A stretch of DNA of 64,000 nucleotides from Alopecurus myosuroides. Lineage: Eukaryota; Streptophyta; Magnoliopsida; Poales; Poaceae. The translations under genes were made by a program, and so were the position numbers. Where the stretch lies: positions 1 through 64,000 of the forward strand of contig JAPCYS010002482.1 in the NCBI GenBank assembly GCA_028641055.1. The letters run 5' to 3'. The notes beneath the pieces are model-generated. The model ran no database searches and was not told the origin of the DNA. It saw nothing but the letters and a program-made list of their open reading frames with translations. Shown piece by piece: positions 34,541-44,763 of this stretch (the first letter of the stretch is position 1; the number at the start of each line of letters is the position of its first letter).

Positions 34541-36538
34541 GCCACACCACATCAATAGTACTCTTTTTGCTTTCCTTGGAACCGCTGCAGGTAGGGCATT
34601 AGCCAGATGCTGTGCCGAAATAGCATCTCCGATCATATTGTTTGAAGCGATCGGGCGGGCGGCCCCAGGTTTCCGCCCCAGCTCCGTCCGTCCACCTTCC
34701 CTTCCGCCGCCGCTAGCGTGAGCCGCTGGACAAAGCATGCGCGGTGCCGGGGGCGGCGGCCCTTGAATTCCCGTGCGCGGGACAGGTCGGTCGGCGGTGG
34801 TGTCCATTGGGGGCTCGAGTTCTCGTCTTGGCGGAGGTGGTTCGCCACGGCGACACCGTCCTAGCGGCGGGGCCGGATGGTAGGCGCGGTGAGGAGCTTC
34901 CAGAGGCGGCGGCTGGCTGTGGGATGCTCCGCCATGGCGTTGTGTTGACGTGGGCAGGGGAGGGACGAATCTGGGCCAGTGAGGGCCTGATATGGGCCTG
35001 GTGCGCTTCGGCCACCAAATCCCTCGACCTCGTCTGCCGGCCGGGCAGAGCGCTCTCTCCTGGCCATTGGTGCTGGGACACTAGATCCGGGCCGGGCGGG
35101 CCCTGATCTAATGGCAGCTTGGTAGACCCGCCTAGGGTTTGCGGGAATTGATAGCAGCGGCACGGTGCTGCCGTTGTTGTTCTCGTCACCCTCATGCTAC
35201 AGGAGGTTGGCTTTCTCATGCCAGAGCCCTTCCCGTTCGGACCGGTGGCCTCGTTGTCGTGGGGGTGTCCGTTCCACATGTGCGAGATCGGGTATGCCAG
35301 GGCGGCAGCCTTGGATTGGAGAGGCTGCATGGGTGTCTTTGGCATGCAGCGTCGCAGCAGTGGTGTCCGTCTCTTTGGTCACATGAGTGGCGTGGGGTTT
35401 GGCAGTGGGTGCTCCTAGTGTCGGTGTCTCCACGACGGCTCCCTGGTCAAGATCCGGAGGCATCGTGTTGGCATGACGAACCGTCCTTTGGCTTGGGCCG
35501 TCATTGGTATCTCCGATGGCATGGTGAGGAACCGAGCGAAAGCTCCGCGCTTTGGCGCCGGCGATGTTCATACCCGCAGTGCTACTACCCTCTTGAGGGC
35601 ATCGTTGTGGGTCTCCTCACCGTGACTAGGTTTCGGGTGAAAGCCCTTGCTCGTTGTTGCGGGATCGGCGTTACCCTCGTCGGGCGTCGTCGAGGAACCT
35701 AGGTTCATCTGGGGCAGCACATTGTAGTCCTCTTCCTGGTGTGAAGCTTCCTCGACTTCGACATGGAGGAATTGATGGTCTCTTATCTTTTACATGTGCC
35801 CTCGGTGCCCTTCCTCGGTCCTCGCTATGTGCTGATAGGATCGGCGCTCCATGGCCCGGAGCGAGAGGGCAGGCGGCTCTCTTCGGCGATAGCTTGGTGT
35901 GTTAGGTGCTACAAGGCCTGGTGGTTTTCCTAGGAGCCAAGTTTCCTTCTTGTTCGGTAGTGTAGGTCGCTTCGTGCTAGGTGCGACGTCTTCTGTTTTC
36001 ATGTTCGGCTTTGAGTTGGTGGCTTGCCCTTTCTCGATTGTCGCTTTTCTTTTTGACTTGCTTATATGGGGATGGTCCTACCACTTCGTATCGTTCGGCC
36101 GTTTGGGCTTCATTTATAAAGCTGGAGAGAGAAGCAGCATCTCCGTGTTCCTGTCCAGCTTGTGTCCCCACCGGGGGGGCTTCTACCTCAGCAGCAGCAG
36201 GTATATAGCGGTCGCAGCAGCAGCAGGAACAACCTTCTCGTTAGCCAAAAGATAGATTACCGAGATACCGGAATGTTGGGCATATGTCCAATGATTAATG
36301 AATACGAGTTATGCAAACGGGACAAAGCTAGCACGTGAACCGGCCTGAGAAAGTTACAGCTACCAGCGCCTTCTGAGGTTGCCCGCGCATGCACTCGAAC
36401 ATTCTACTTCAAGTTGATCATTCGATCTCACATGGAGTCATCATAAATTAATCGTCGTCTTTGCAAACTGATAGACATATCCGGCATAACTTAGCTAGTA
36501 GTAGTAGTAGCGCGCGCGTACGGTTCGCGCTTGCACCA
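34541..36538. other. GC-rich leader-like DNA upstream of the zinc-knuckle remnant
   Basis: The stretch is GC-rich from 34600 to about 35700 and has several overlapping frames on both strands (for example minus 34713-35345), rich in Pro, Ala, Arg and Ser and without a domain. It probably contains the 5' part of the minus-strand zinc-knuckle protein and its leader. A phrase such as GGTTTCGGGTGAAAGCCCTT (35629) recalls retroelement UTR sequence. From 36260 to 36440 it is ordinary AT-balanced spacer. Confidence 0.3.
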
Positions 36539-37165
36539 TCAAGCCTCGGCGTCTCCATCTGCCTGAGACGGCTCCGGGTCCTCCTTGTCCTTGGTGGACG
36601 CCACCGCCGGCGTTTGGTCGATGACGGCATGGCCCCGAAGCTCCTTCTCGTCAGCCAGCTTGCTTGACGCCACCACCGGCGTTTGGTCGACGACGACATG
36701 GCCTCGAAGCTCCTTCTCGTCAGCCGGCTTGGTGGACGCCACCGCCGGCGTTTGGTCGACGACGACATGGCCCTGAAGCTCCTTCTCGTGAGCCGTCTTG
36801 GTGGCCGTCACGGCCGGCGTTTGGTCGACGACGACAAGGCCCGCAAGCTCCTTCTCGTGAGCCTGCTTGGTGTTGGTGGACGCCACGGCCGGCGTTTGGT
36901 CGACGACGACAAGGCCCGCAAGCTCCTTCTCGTGAGCCTGCTTGGTGTTGGTGGACGCCACGGCCGGCGTTTGGTCGACGAGGACAAGGCCCGCAAGCTC
37001 CTTCTCGTGAGCCTGCTTGGTGGACGCGACGGCCGGCGTTTGGTCGACGAGGACAAGGCCCGGAAGCTCCGATGGCGAAGATCACGCCCGCACCGGTCAG
37101 GAAGCAGATCAGATACCTCCGGCGGTGGTCGGCCCTAACGGCGTACAGTAGGAAGAGCAACACGT
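36539..37165 (-). pseudogene. SWEET-type sugar transporter remnant, C-terminal side
   Basis: Read from 37165 down, the frame is VLLFLLYAVRADHRRRYLIC then FLTGAGVIFAIG. This is the end of transmembrane helix 3, the basic loop and helix 4 of a SWEET (MtN3/saliva) transporter. At about 37071 it jumps out of frame into a hydrophilic tail of seven repeats and ends DKEDPEPSQADGDAEA at the stop 36539. SWEETs normally have seven helices and a polar tail. Helices 5-7 are missing here, so a deletion joined helix 4 directly to the tail. SWEET proteins move sugars through membranes down their gradient. The N-terminal side continues at 42621-42782 beyond the Copia element. The tail's assignment to SWEET is inferred from position, strand and the normal-looking C-terminus. 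Confidence 0.7.
36599..37070 (-). repeat. In-frame coding minisatellite, seven 69/75-bp units
   Basis: The word GGCGTTTGGTCGA begins at 36609, 36678, 36747, 36816, 36891, 36966 and 37035. Spacings are 69, 69, 69, 75, 75 and 69 bp, all multiples of three. On the minus strand each unit encodes 23 residues of the type 'VVVDQTPAVASTKxAHEKELxG'. The 75-bp units carry two extra codons (NT) after AST. The reading frame stays open through all units to the stop at 36539. Confidence 0.9.
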
Positions 37166-37300
37166 TGTTAGAGTTTGTATCTAGTTCCGTATATAGCTTC
37201 TGTATTGTATCCATACCTGTATCTGTATGTGCCATATATAATGAGATAGGCCGTACCCCTTGAGGTAACGAGCCAGTTCCCAAAACCCTAATTTCGTACA
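37166..37300 (+). repeat. 5' LTR of the Copia element (135 bp)
   Basis: It starts TGTTAGAGTTTGTATC and ends CCCTAATTTCGTACA, with TG...CA termini. At 135 bp it is short for a Copia LTR. A TATA-like run (CCATATATAATGAG, about 37232-37245) lies upstream of the part retained in the 3' copy. Confidence 0.9.
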
Positions 37301-37318
37301 TGGTATCAGAGCAGGTCG
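37301..37318 (+). promoter_or_regulatory. Primer-binding site (tRNA-iMet type)
   Basis: TGGTATCAGAGCAGGTCG directly follows the LTR. TGGTATCAGAGC is the standard plant Copia primer site complementary to initiator methionine tRNA. Confidence 0.93.
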
Positions 37319-37320
37319 AC

Positions 37321-38330
37321 ATGACCACGTCTTCCGCCTCCGCTTCGAGCGCCGCCGCCGCCGCCAACATGGCCGCCGCCGCCGCCGCTTCGAGCGCCGC
37401 CGCCGCCGCCAACCTGGCCGCTGCCCCTGCTGCTCCAACTTCCACGTCCTCCGGGGCGATCGCGGCCTCGACTCCCGCTGCTACTGGCTTGCTTCCGGCG
37501 TCTCTCGCCAGCCTCCTATCCGGCGGCTCCCACGGCGCGCTGACCGCGCCGTCCTCGCTGTTCCCGACCGGGTCCTACTCCGTCGGCTCCTCGTACTCGA
37601 CGCCGTTCCGCCTCGGATCGGGCAATCTGCCCATCGTGCCGTCGCAACTTCACCCGTCGTCATCGGCCCTTGCGATCGCCACCGCCTGCTGGCTGTGGTT
37701 GCTACACCGCTGCCGGTTGCCCCCCTCCGGCCATGCCTGATCGCGGCGATCTACAGGTTGCCGACACCACCGCGGTCCGTTCCAGCTCTCCCACCTCGTT
37801 ACGGTGCGCTGACCACGGATAACTTCCTCCACTGGCGTGCGTCCTTGCTCCCGCTCCTCCGCAGTCGGCACCTCGAAGGCTACATCGACGGGTCTCTGCC
37901 ATGCCCGCCGGCCACGGTGTCAGCCGTCACCGCTGACGGTGTGCGGGTGTCGGCGCCCAACCCCGCCCACCGTGCCTGGGTTGCACAAGACCAGGCGATC
38001 TTGTCCGCGATCCAGACTTCTCTCGGCGAGGGGGTCTCCGGACTCGTGCTCTTCGCTGCTTCGGCCCTGGATGCTTGGACGACCATCGACGCCAGCTTCG
38101 CGGGACAGTCCACTGCCAGGTCCATGGCCATCCGCCGGCAGCTTGGTGAGGAACGCAAGCTGGATCAAACCGCCACCGTGTTCTTCAACAAAGTCAAGTG
38201 TCTTGCCGACACACTTTCGTCCATTGGACAGCCACTTCGTGATGAGGAATTCTCGTCATACGTTCTTGCCGGCCTTGATCAAGAATACGACTCTCTGCGG
38301 AAGCCGTTATTGGTGCTCGACCACCGATGA
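37321..38330 (+). pseudogene. Copia gag (first element), frameshifted
   Basis: ATG at 37321 begins an alanine/serine-rich leader (MTTSSASASSAAAAAN). After a frame change near 37700 the capsid-type UBN2 domain follows: YGALTTDNFLHWRASLLPLL, AWVAQDQAILSAIQTSLGEG, AWTTIDASFAGQSTARSMAI and FFNKVKCLADTLSSIGQPLR, then LAGLDQEYDSL. This is the Retrotran_gag_2/UBN2 family that packages Copia RNA. The frame ends at 38330, and the reading continues in another frame as pol. Confidence 0.88.
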
Positions 38331-41300
38331 ACCGCGCGAGTTGTACGGGCGTCTCCTGAGTACCGAGCAGCGTGTGGAGTCACGCCGCTCCGTGCCCGCT
38401 CACCTTGACCACTCGGCTCATGCTGCGTCTCGCGGCGGCGGTGGCTACCGCTCGCCCGCACCCCGACCACCAACTGGTGGTGCACCTGCTGCGCCCGGAG
38501 GAGGGCCTCGTCCACCTACTACATCGGCCCTCGCCCCACGCCACCTGCCAACACCAACAACCAGGGTGGCCGCTATGGGGGCCGCGTCCTACTTGCCAAC
38601 TCTGCGGCATTGTAGGTCATCTGGCGTCTCGCTGCACCGTCGCTTCAAGCGCGACTTCCTGGGGATCGGCAACGACGGACGCAACAACGACCGCCAGGCA
38701 GCTCTGGCAACCCAGGGTCCCGCGCCTGGTTACACGCCCTCCTACTCCATTGATCCTTCTTGGGTCATGGACACGGGTGCTACGGACCATCTGACGAGCG
38801 AGATTGGCAGGCTGACCACGCACGAGCCCTACCATGGTCACGACAAGGTCCACACTGCTGACGGGTCAGGTATGCACATCTCTCATATTGGTCAGGCTTC
38901 TCTCCTTACACACACACCTCGCAAACTACACCTTCATAATGTTCTCCATGTTCCTTCGGTCACTCGTAACTTGCTATCTGTCCTAAGCTTACACTTGACA
39001 ATAATGTCTTGGTTGAATTTCATCCGTTTCATTTTTTTGTCAAGGACCGAACAACCAGGGACGTTCTTCTTAGAGGTCGATACTGTCGGGGGTTGTATGC
39101 GTTGGATGCGGTCTCCCAAGCCTATACTGGTGTTCGTACATCTTCTTCACATTGGCATGCACGTCTTGGTCATCCAGCTTCTCCGATAGTCAGTCATGTT
39201 CTTCATCGGCATGATCTTCCCACCATATCTAGCAATAAAAATTTAGCAGTTTGTGATGCTTGTCAGCAAGGAAAGAGTCATCAACTTCCGTTTGTTTCTT
39301 CCAGTCGAGTTGTCAGTAATCCTTTAGAACTTGTGTTTTCGGATGTTTGGGGTCCTGCTCAAACCTCAGTGAGTGGCCACAACTATTATGTCAGTTTCAT
39401 TGATGCTTATAGTCGATTTACTTGGATGTATCTTCTTAAGCGTAAATCTGATGTTTTTGATGTCTTTGTTAACTTTCAACTGCATGTCGAACGTCTTCTC
39501 AAGCACAAAATTATCAATGTTCAATCTGATTGGGGTGGCGAGTATCGCAACCTTAATACTTTCTTTAATAAGCTTGGGATTTCACATCGCGTGTCATGTC
39601 CACATACACACCAGCAGAACGGTGCGGCTGAACGCAAGCATCGTCACTTAGTTGAAACTGGCCTCACACTTCTTGCTCATGCATCCGTTCCGTTTAGGTT
39701 CTGGAGTGATTCCTTCACTACAGCCTGTTTTCTCATTAATAGGCTTCCCACTCGTGTTCTAAACATGAAAACCCCACTTGAGCTTCTTTTTCAGGAGATT
39801 CCAGATTATACGTTCCTTAAAGTTTTTGGTTGTGCGTGTTGGCCTCATCTTCGCCCATACAACAATCGTACGCTTGAGTTTAGGTCTAAACATGTGTTTT
39901 TCTTGGCTATAGCTCTCTTCACAAAGGTTACAAGTGTCTTCATGTGTCCACTAATCGAGTCTATATTTCCCGCGATGTGGTGTTTGATGAAAACTTGTTT
40001 CCTTTCTCCGCGCTCACATCGTCCACCTCCATGCCTACACCACACACTATCTCTAATGTTTCTCCTGACCAATTTGTGGATGCTGCCTACTCTCCTGCTT
40101 TGTTACCTAACCATGGTGCAGGAACTGGTCGTGCTGCTCGTTTGGAACTGCTGGATACAGATCCTTCTTCGCCTCTGCCTCACGTCGATCGGGACTGCAT
40201 GCCCCATGCAGCTGAGCGTTCGTCCTCGTCCCTCGTGCCTGCACGCACGCTGGCGCCAGCGCTGGCCTCGCTCAGCCCAACCGAGCCTCGCCCCGCGCGG
40301 CCTGCCTCGCCCTCGCCCGTCGCGCATGGGCCGCCACCTGGGCCGCCGTCTCCCGCCCGGTCTCCCTCGCCTGCGTCCGCTCCGCGTGGGCCGTCACCTG
40401 GGCCGTGGCTGCCAGCGACGCCGTCGCCCACCCGTCTGCGTCGCCTACCCGGTCTCCGCCGCCCTCGCCCACTTCCCGTGGGCCGCACTCTGCTGCGCGG
40501 GCGCCCGATGCTGATCCGCCGCCTAGTTCGTCTACTGGGCCATCAGCACCAGCTTCACCGACCCCTGCATCGTCTGCGACGGTGCACGTCACGCCTCCGT
40601 CACCGGTTGCTCATCGCCCACACACCAGGAGTCGCAGTGGCATTTTCAAGCCCCTCGACCGGAAGGATGGTACGGTTGCATGGCTTGTTTCATCTATGTC
40701 CGATGCTCAGTCTGATCCAACGGCAGAACCACGACACTACCAAGCGCTATGAGTGTTCACTGGCGTGCTGCTATGGAGCTTGAGATTCAGGCGCTTCGTC
40801 AGAATGGCACTTGGCATCTGGTTCCTCCTCGTTCTGGCATCAACATCATTGATTCCAAGTGGATTTTCAAAGTAAAGAAGCATGCAGATGGTTCTATTGA
40901 GCGCTACAAAGCGCGCTTGGTTGCTAAAGGGTTCAAGCAACGCCATGGCATTGACTATGAGGACACATTCAGTCCTGTGGTTAAACCAACCACCATTCGG
41001 CTTCTCCTGTCATTAGCGGTTACTAGAGGATGGTCTCTCCGCCAGTTGGACGTTCAAATGCATTCTTGCATGGTGAGTTGGAGGAGGAGGTCTACATGCG
41101 CCAGCCACCTGGGTTTGTTGATCCGGGCACCCCCCAGTATCTCTGTCGTCTGTTAAGGCCCTTTATGGTCTGAAACAGGCACCCCGTGCGTGGCATGCTC
41201 GCCTTGGCTCTGCTCTCCGTAAGCATGGTTTTGTTCCTCCACAGCTGACACGTCCTTGTTCCTTCTGCAGCGCCCAGAGGTAACTATGTATCTGTTGGTC

Positions 41301-41924
41301 TATGTTGATGACATCATTCTAGTCAGCTCATCTGCCGGTGCTACAATCGTCTTATCACAGCTCTGGGGTCCGACTTTGCTATTAAGGATTGGGCAAACTT
41401 CACTATTTTCTTGGCATAGAGGTTACTCATTCTGACAGTGGTCTTTCTCTCTCAGAAGAAGTATTCCACCGATCTGCTACGCCGTGCTGGTATGCTTCAC
41501 TGCAAGCCCCACACGACCCCCATGTCCGCTACTGATCCGATCTCTGCTGTTGAGGATCTCTACTGTCTGCTGCTGATGCCACTGAGTACCGCAGCATTGT
41601 TGGTGGTCTCCAGTACCTCACTATTACCAGACCTGATCTCTCCTTGCAGTTAACCGTGTGTGTCAGTACCTTCATGCACCACGGACACTCATAGGGCTGC
41701 TGTTAAGCATCTTGCGCTATGTTCGTCTGACTTCCGACTATGGCCTGCTCATTCGGCCTGCACCGTCTGCTCAGCTGTCTGCTTTCTCTGATGCGGATTG
41801 GGCTGGTAATTCCCGATGACAGGCGATCCACGGGGGATATGCGGTTTTCTTTGGTCCCAACTTGATCGCCTGGAGTGCTCGCAAGCAAGCAACGGTGTCT
41901 CGCAGTAGCACTGAAGCTGAATAT
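38331..41924 (+). pseudogene. Copia pol (protease-integrase-RT-RNase H), broken
   Basis: The protease motif is SWVMDTGATDHLTSE (DTG at 38770). The GAG-pre-integrase zinc site is HWHARLGHPA...CDACQQGK. The integrase catalytic triad is seen as FSDVWGP, QSDWGGEY and NGAAERKHRH. The linker between integrase and reverse transcriptase is very rich in Pro, Ala and Ser (about 40000-40650). The reverse transcriptase has [20 protein letters not shown] and RQLDVQ at motif A, where a one-base loss shifts the frame (about 41060), then YVDD at 41301-41312. RNase H retains SDADWAG (about 41790) and ends at STEAEY (41907-41924), where the sequence switches to another gag. Other frame changes fall near 38960, 39905 and 40740. 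The product would process, reverse transcribe and integrate element cDNA. Confidence 0.9.
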
Positions 41925-42574
41925 ATCCGCCGCCCCTAGCCCAGCCACCATGACTCCCGACGAGATCGCCGCCAAGCTTCTCGAGATCGAGGAAAAGGAG
42001 AAGGATCTCCAACGCCGTACCGCAGAGCTCGACGCACGCGCCTCCACCCTTGCCGCGCGTGTCCCAACCTCCGACAGCCAAGTCCTCACCACCACCCATG
42101 TCGATCTTGCTAGCAGGCAAGCCGAAAACCAACCTCCACCCGTCCACTCCACCTATGCTTCCTCCATCAAGCTCTATGTCCCTATCACCCTCGATCTAAA
42201 CGCGGGGAACTACTCCAATTGGCGCGAGCTCTTCCTCGTCGCGCTTGGCCGCTATGGATTGACGGCCCATGTCATCGGCAACGCCGAAGCCACGCCTTCC
42301 GACACCTCGCCCAACTCCTACTGGGCACGTGACGACTACACGGTGCTCTCATGGATCTACGGCTCAATCTCCGTCGACCTCCTCGGCATCGTCATGCGCC
42401 CCGGCTCCACGGCGCGCACCATCTGGGATGCCATCGAGAATCTCTTCCGCGACAACAAAAAGCAACCGTGCCATCCAGCTCGAGGCGGAATTCCGCAACA
42501 CACCGCAAGGAGATCTGTCCATCAGTGACTATTGCGCCAAACTGAAGACCCTGGCTGACTCTCTCACTGACGTT
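41925..42574 (+). pseudogene. Second, unrelated Copia gag fragment
   Basis: A new ATG at 41949 opens MTPDEIAAKLLEIEEKEKDL, a charged coiled-coil-like N-terminus. The capsid region follows: SSIKLYVPITLDLNAGNYSN, WRELFLVALGRYGLTAHVIG, SWIYGSISVDLLGIVMRPGS and TIWDAIENLFRDNKK. After a one-base shift near 42455 come AIQLEAEFRNTPQGDLSISD and YCAKLKTLADSLTDV. This is a different Copia gag lineage (Retrotran_gag_3-like) from the gag at 37321: here the domain starts at a 'LNYSNW' equivalent and lacks an Ala-rich leader. It is cut at 42574 exactly where the 46-bp LTR end begins. It lies in sense orientation, directly joined to the RNase H of the first element. Confidence 0.85.
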
Positions 42575-42620
42575 ACCCCTTGAGGTAACGAGCCAGTTCC
42601 CAAAACCCTAATTTCGTACA
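42575..42620 (+). repeat. Truncated 3' LTR end (46 bp)
   Basis: ACCCCTTGAGGTAACGAGCC and the following 26 bp match 37255-37300 base for base and end at the same terminal CA. The first 89 bp of the LTR are absent on this side. Confidence 0.93.
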
Positions 42621-42782
42621 CACGTAGACGGCGTTGGCGAAGGCGCCGGCGGCGTTGACGAGGCACACTGGAGAAAGCTCGTGACGGGCGCCATAGATAA
42701 TCCATAGTCCGCTGCTTAGGAGTTGAAGCAGTAGGGATAGGGGGAGTACTTGACGCAGGACCAGTCGTACAGGAACAAGAAG
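42621..42782 (-). pseudogene. SWEET-type sugar transporter remnant, N-terminal side
   Basis: Read on the minus strand from 42782, a splice-acceptor-like CACTGCAG precedes an exon. It encodes YDWSCVKYSPYPY and, after a one-base shift, LLQLLSSGLWIIYGARHELS and PVCLVNAAGAFANAVYV. This matches helix 2, the loop and helix 3 of the first MtN3 repeat: 'YLATLLNCLLWVLYG...NGxGxxxxxxYV'. The exon joins in frame to 37165 when the Copia element and one CACGT are removed. The first exon (helix 1) was not found in 42783-43940. A frameshift at about 42715 shows the gene was already damaged or has decayed since. It is a host gene remnant rather than part of a transposon. Confidence 0.75.
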
Positions 42783-43944
42783 CTGCAGTGCAATGTAGGC
42801 TAATTAACAAATCGGATTTTCTACAGCGGTTTGTGTCGCAAAACTTCTATCTGTGTCCTTGGATTCTATTGGAGATTAACACTCAGTGTTGACCAGTGGG
42901 AACACACCTAGGGGTATTTGACTGATGCATGTACCACCTAGTAAAAAAAGTCCTCTTGTCTATTTTGTTTTCTGCCTATATCTTCCAGGATATCATCTTT
43001 TTGAAAATTGAATACCAAGAATGAAATAGTATATTAATTTTTTCATGCTGTAAAAGTCCATTTTTATATGAAACTTTATAAAGTCCCTTTCTGAAACTAG
43101 TTAAGAACCAGCATAGAAAACATAAAGTTCTTTGGCAAGATATCATGAACTTCATTTAAAAACATAAAGTTCCCATTATACAACGAGTCAAGCCCCAACT
43201 TCCAAGACGTAAAGTTCTTTGAGATTTGCTGTATTCGAACTGGAGCTGACCGTCCAGGAGAAAAAATAGAGCACTATCTAAACTACTACACGTGATGGAG
43301 GGCCTGGCAGCAAGGACAAGGGGCCCGGACTGTCACGTTCACCCTCACAGAGCATAGGGGTCAACTAGCTATAGGCATAGGGCATGGCACGCATCTCAAC
43401 AGGATGATGGACGGGCTGTGATAAAAGTTGTGCGCCCAAACGGCTGTAGGTTGGCATATTCGGCTAATTAACTGGCATCATCGGAGAACTACTGCCGGGC
43501 AGCAAGCAAAACTTGAAGCGCATATATATGCGAGAGGTACTTACGCTAGGCCCCACACGACCAGACCGGCGAGTAAGTACCCTATGAAGAGCACGGAAAA
43601 TAATCCTATACGACCTCACGTCGTACGACCAGTCCGTGGACCCAATCTATTATCGTACATGTTCTCAAAAAAAATCTCAAAGCATGTTCGGGCTCGGCTG
43701 CTTGCCCTTATCAGCAACGGGAAAGTTGTCTTTTGCTACGTGGTTGGTTCCAGACGTGGTCTACCGAGCGGTCGCACGAGGTGTGGTCGTATAAGATTAT
43801 TTTCCGAAGAGCACCGGGTCCGTAGCCGGGTCCATAGTCCAAACACCTGCTAGCAAATTGAAGTGGAGCAACAAAATAGTTGAATCGAGATACAGACGAC
43901 GGAATGAAATGTAGATTGCAAATTTCCACCTACGTACTAAAAAA
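42783..43944. other. Intron-like DNA and an inverted-repeat element
   Basis: 42783-43400 is AT-rich and may be the SWEET intron. At 43594-43641 (CGGAAAATAATCCTATACGA, then CCTCACGTCGTACGACC) and 43757-43805 lie two arms that are near reverse complements of each other, about 48 bp each and about 115 bp apart. This is a foldback or MITE-like element whose outer ends and target duplication I could not fix. No coding domain was found. Confidence 0.5.
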
Positions 43945-44755
43945 TAAGCATACATCTCACCCGTACGAGAACAAAGAAACAGTGATTATTATCGCATAAT
44001 AAGTGGCTCCGGGTAGATCTAGATGAAACTACGTAGCTAATTAAGAAATTCGTGCGCACTAACTTACTAGTTAACCCCCACATGAACGAAATCGACCAGG
44101 AACCATATAACGAACTCACCTCATCTCATCCATCGAAGAGGAGAAATAAAGTAGTAATCGCAAGAAAAGAAAGGAAAAAAAAAGACGGCAGAGGAGAGTA
44201 GTGAGATACTAGATCGGTATGCATTGTCCGTGCGTGCGGGCCGATCGAAACGAAAAGCAACCGGCCCTGCGTGCGTCCGAGAGGTAAAAAATTAATCAGA
44301 TCCACGTACGGCCGGGGATTAACCGAGTATTCCCCAAAGGCATGCATGCGCATGAGCATGATGCGATATCAAAACTGATTAAAGAAAACGGGAGGTGGCC
44401 GGAGATGCATGGGAGTAGATTAACAAATACTTGCCGAACTCGAGAGATCGAGAGATGTATCCATCTACTACGCAAGAAGGAACACAAACAGTAGAGGTAG
44501 GAGATTCAAATCAAATTAAGTAAAACAAAAAGCAAGAGGAAGCAACGTTAGTCAATCAACTCGCGCGTAGATACCTGCAGACATGCATGCAAAACCACAA
44601 GTTCACGAGGAGGGCAAAAAAGTTGGAAGAGAGGAGGAAACGCCATCGATCAGGAGAAGAGAGATCGAAAAGGATCGAGGATTTCTTCTTACCTTTTGTG
44701 TCTCACCTGCTACTGCCTTCTCCTATGAATGTACGCGAGCAAGCCGGCTCAGGGA

Positions 44756-44763
44756 TATTTATA
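44756..44763 (-). promoter_or_regulatory. TATA box in array unit 1
   Basis: On the minus strand GTATAAATATCCCTGAGCC contains a perfect TATAAATA. The same site in units 2, 4, 5 and 6 reads TCTAAATA. The site faces the SWEET remnant about 2 kb away. Confidence 0.5.

Larger units (their letters stand above)
37166..42620 (+). mobile_element. Chimeric Copia retrotransposon inserted in the SWEET remnant
   Basis: The element is bounded by the direct repeat CACGT (37161-37165 and 42621-42625), a perfect 5-bp target duplication. The order is 5' LTR (37166-37300), primer site, gag, protease, integrase, reverse transcriptase, RNase H (ending about 41924), a second unrelated Copia gag (about 41925-42574), and a 46-bp LTR end (42575-42620). 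That LTR end is identical to 37255-37300. Excising the element plus one CACGT restores an uninterrupted SWEET frame. Frameshifts across gag-pol make it inactive. The order gag-pol-gag is not normal for Copia and suggests that two templates were joined before integration. Confidence 0.9.

Noticed and set aside
34744..35702. Overlapping GC-rich frames on both strands
   Set aside because: High GC removes stop codons on all frames; no domain, and the minus-strand protein context explains the region better.
36664..37263. Plus-strand repeat-rich frame opposite the SWEET tail
   Set aside because: It is the mirror of an in-frame minus-strand minisatellite that ends in a natural-looking C-terminus.
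44548..44646. First exon of SWEET in array unit 1
   Set aside because: The peptide does not resemble the conserved SWEET N-terminus with helix 1, so it is kept only as a curiosity among the findings.
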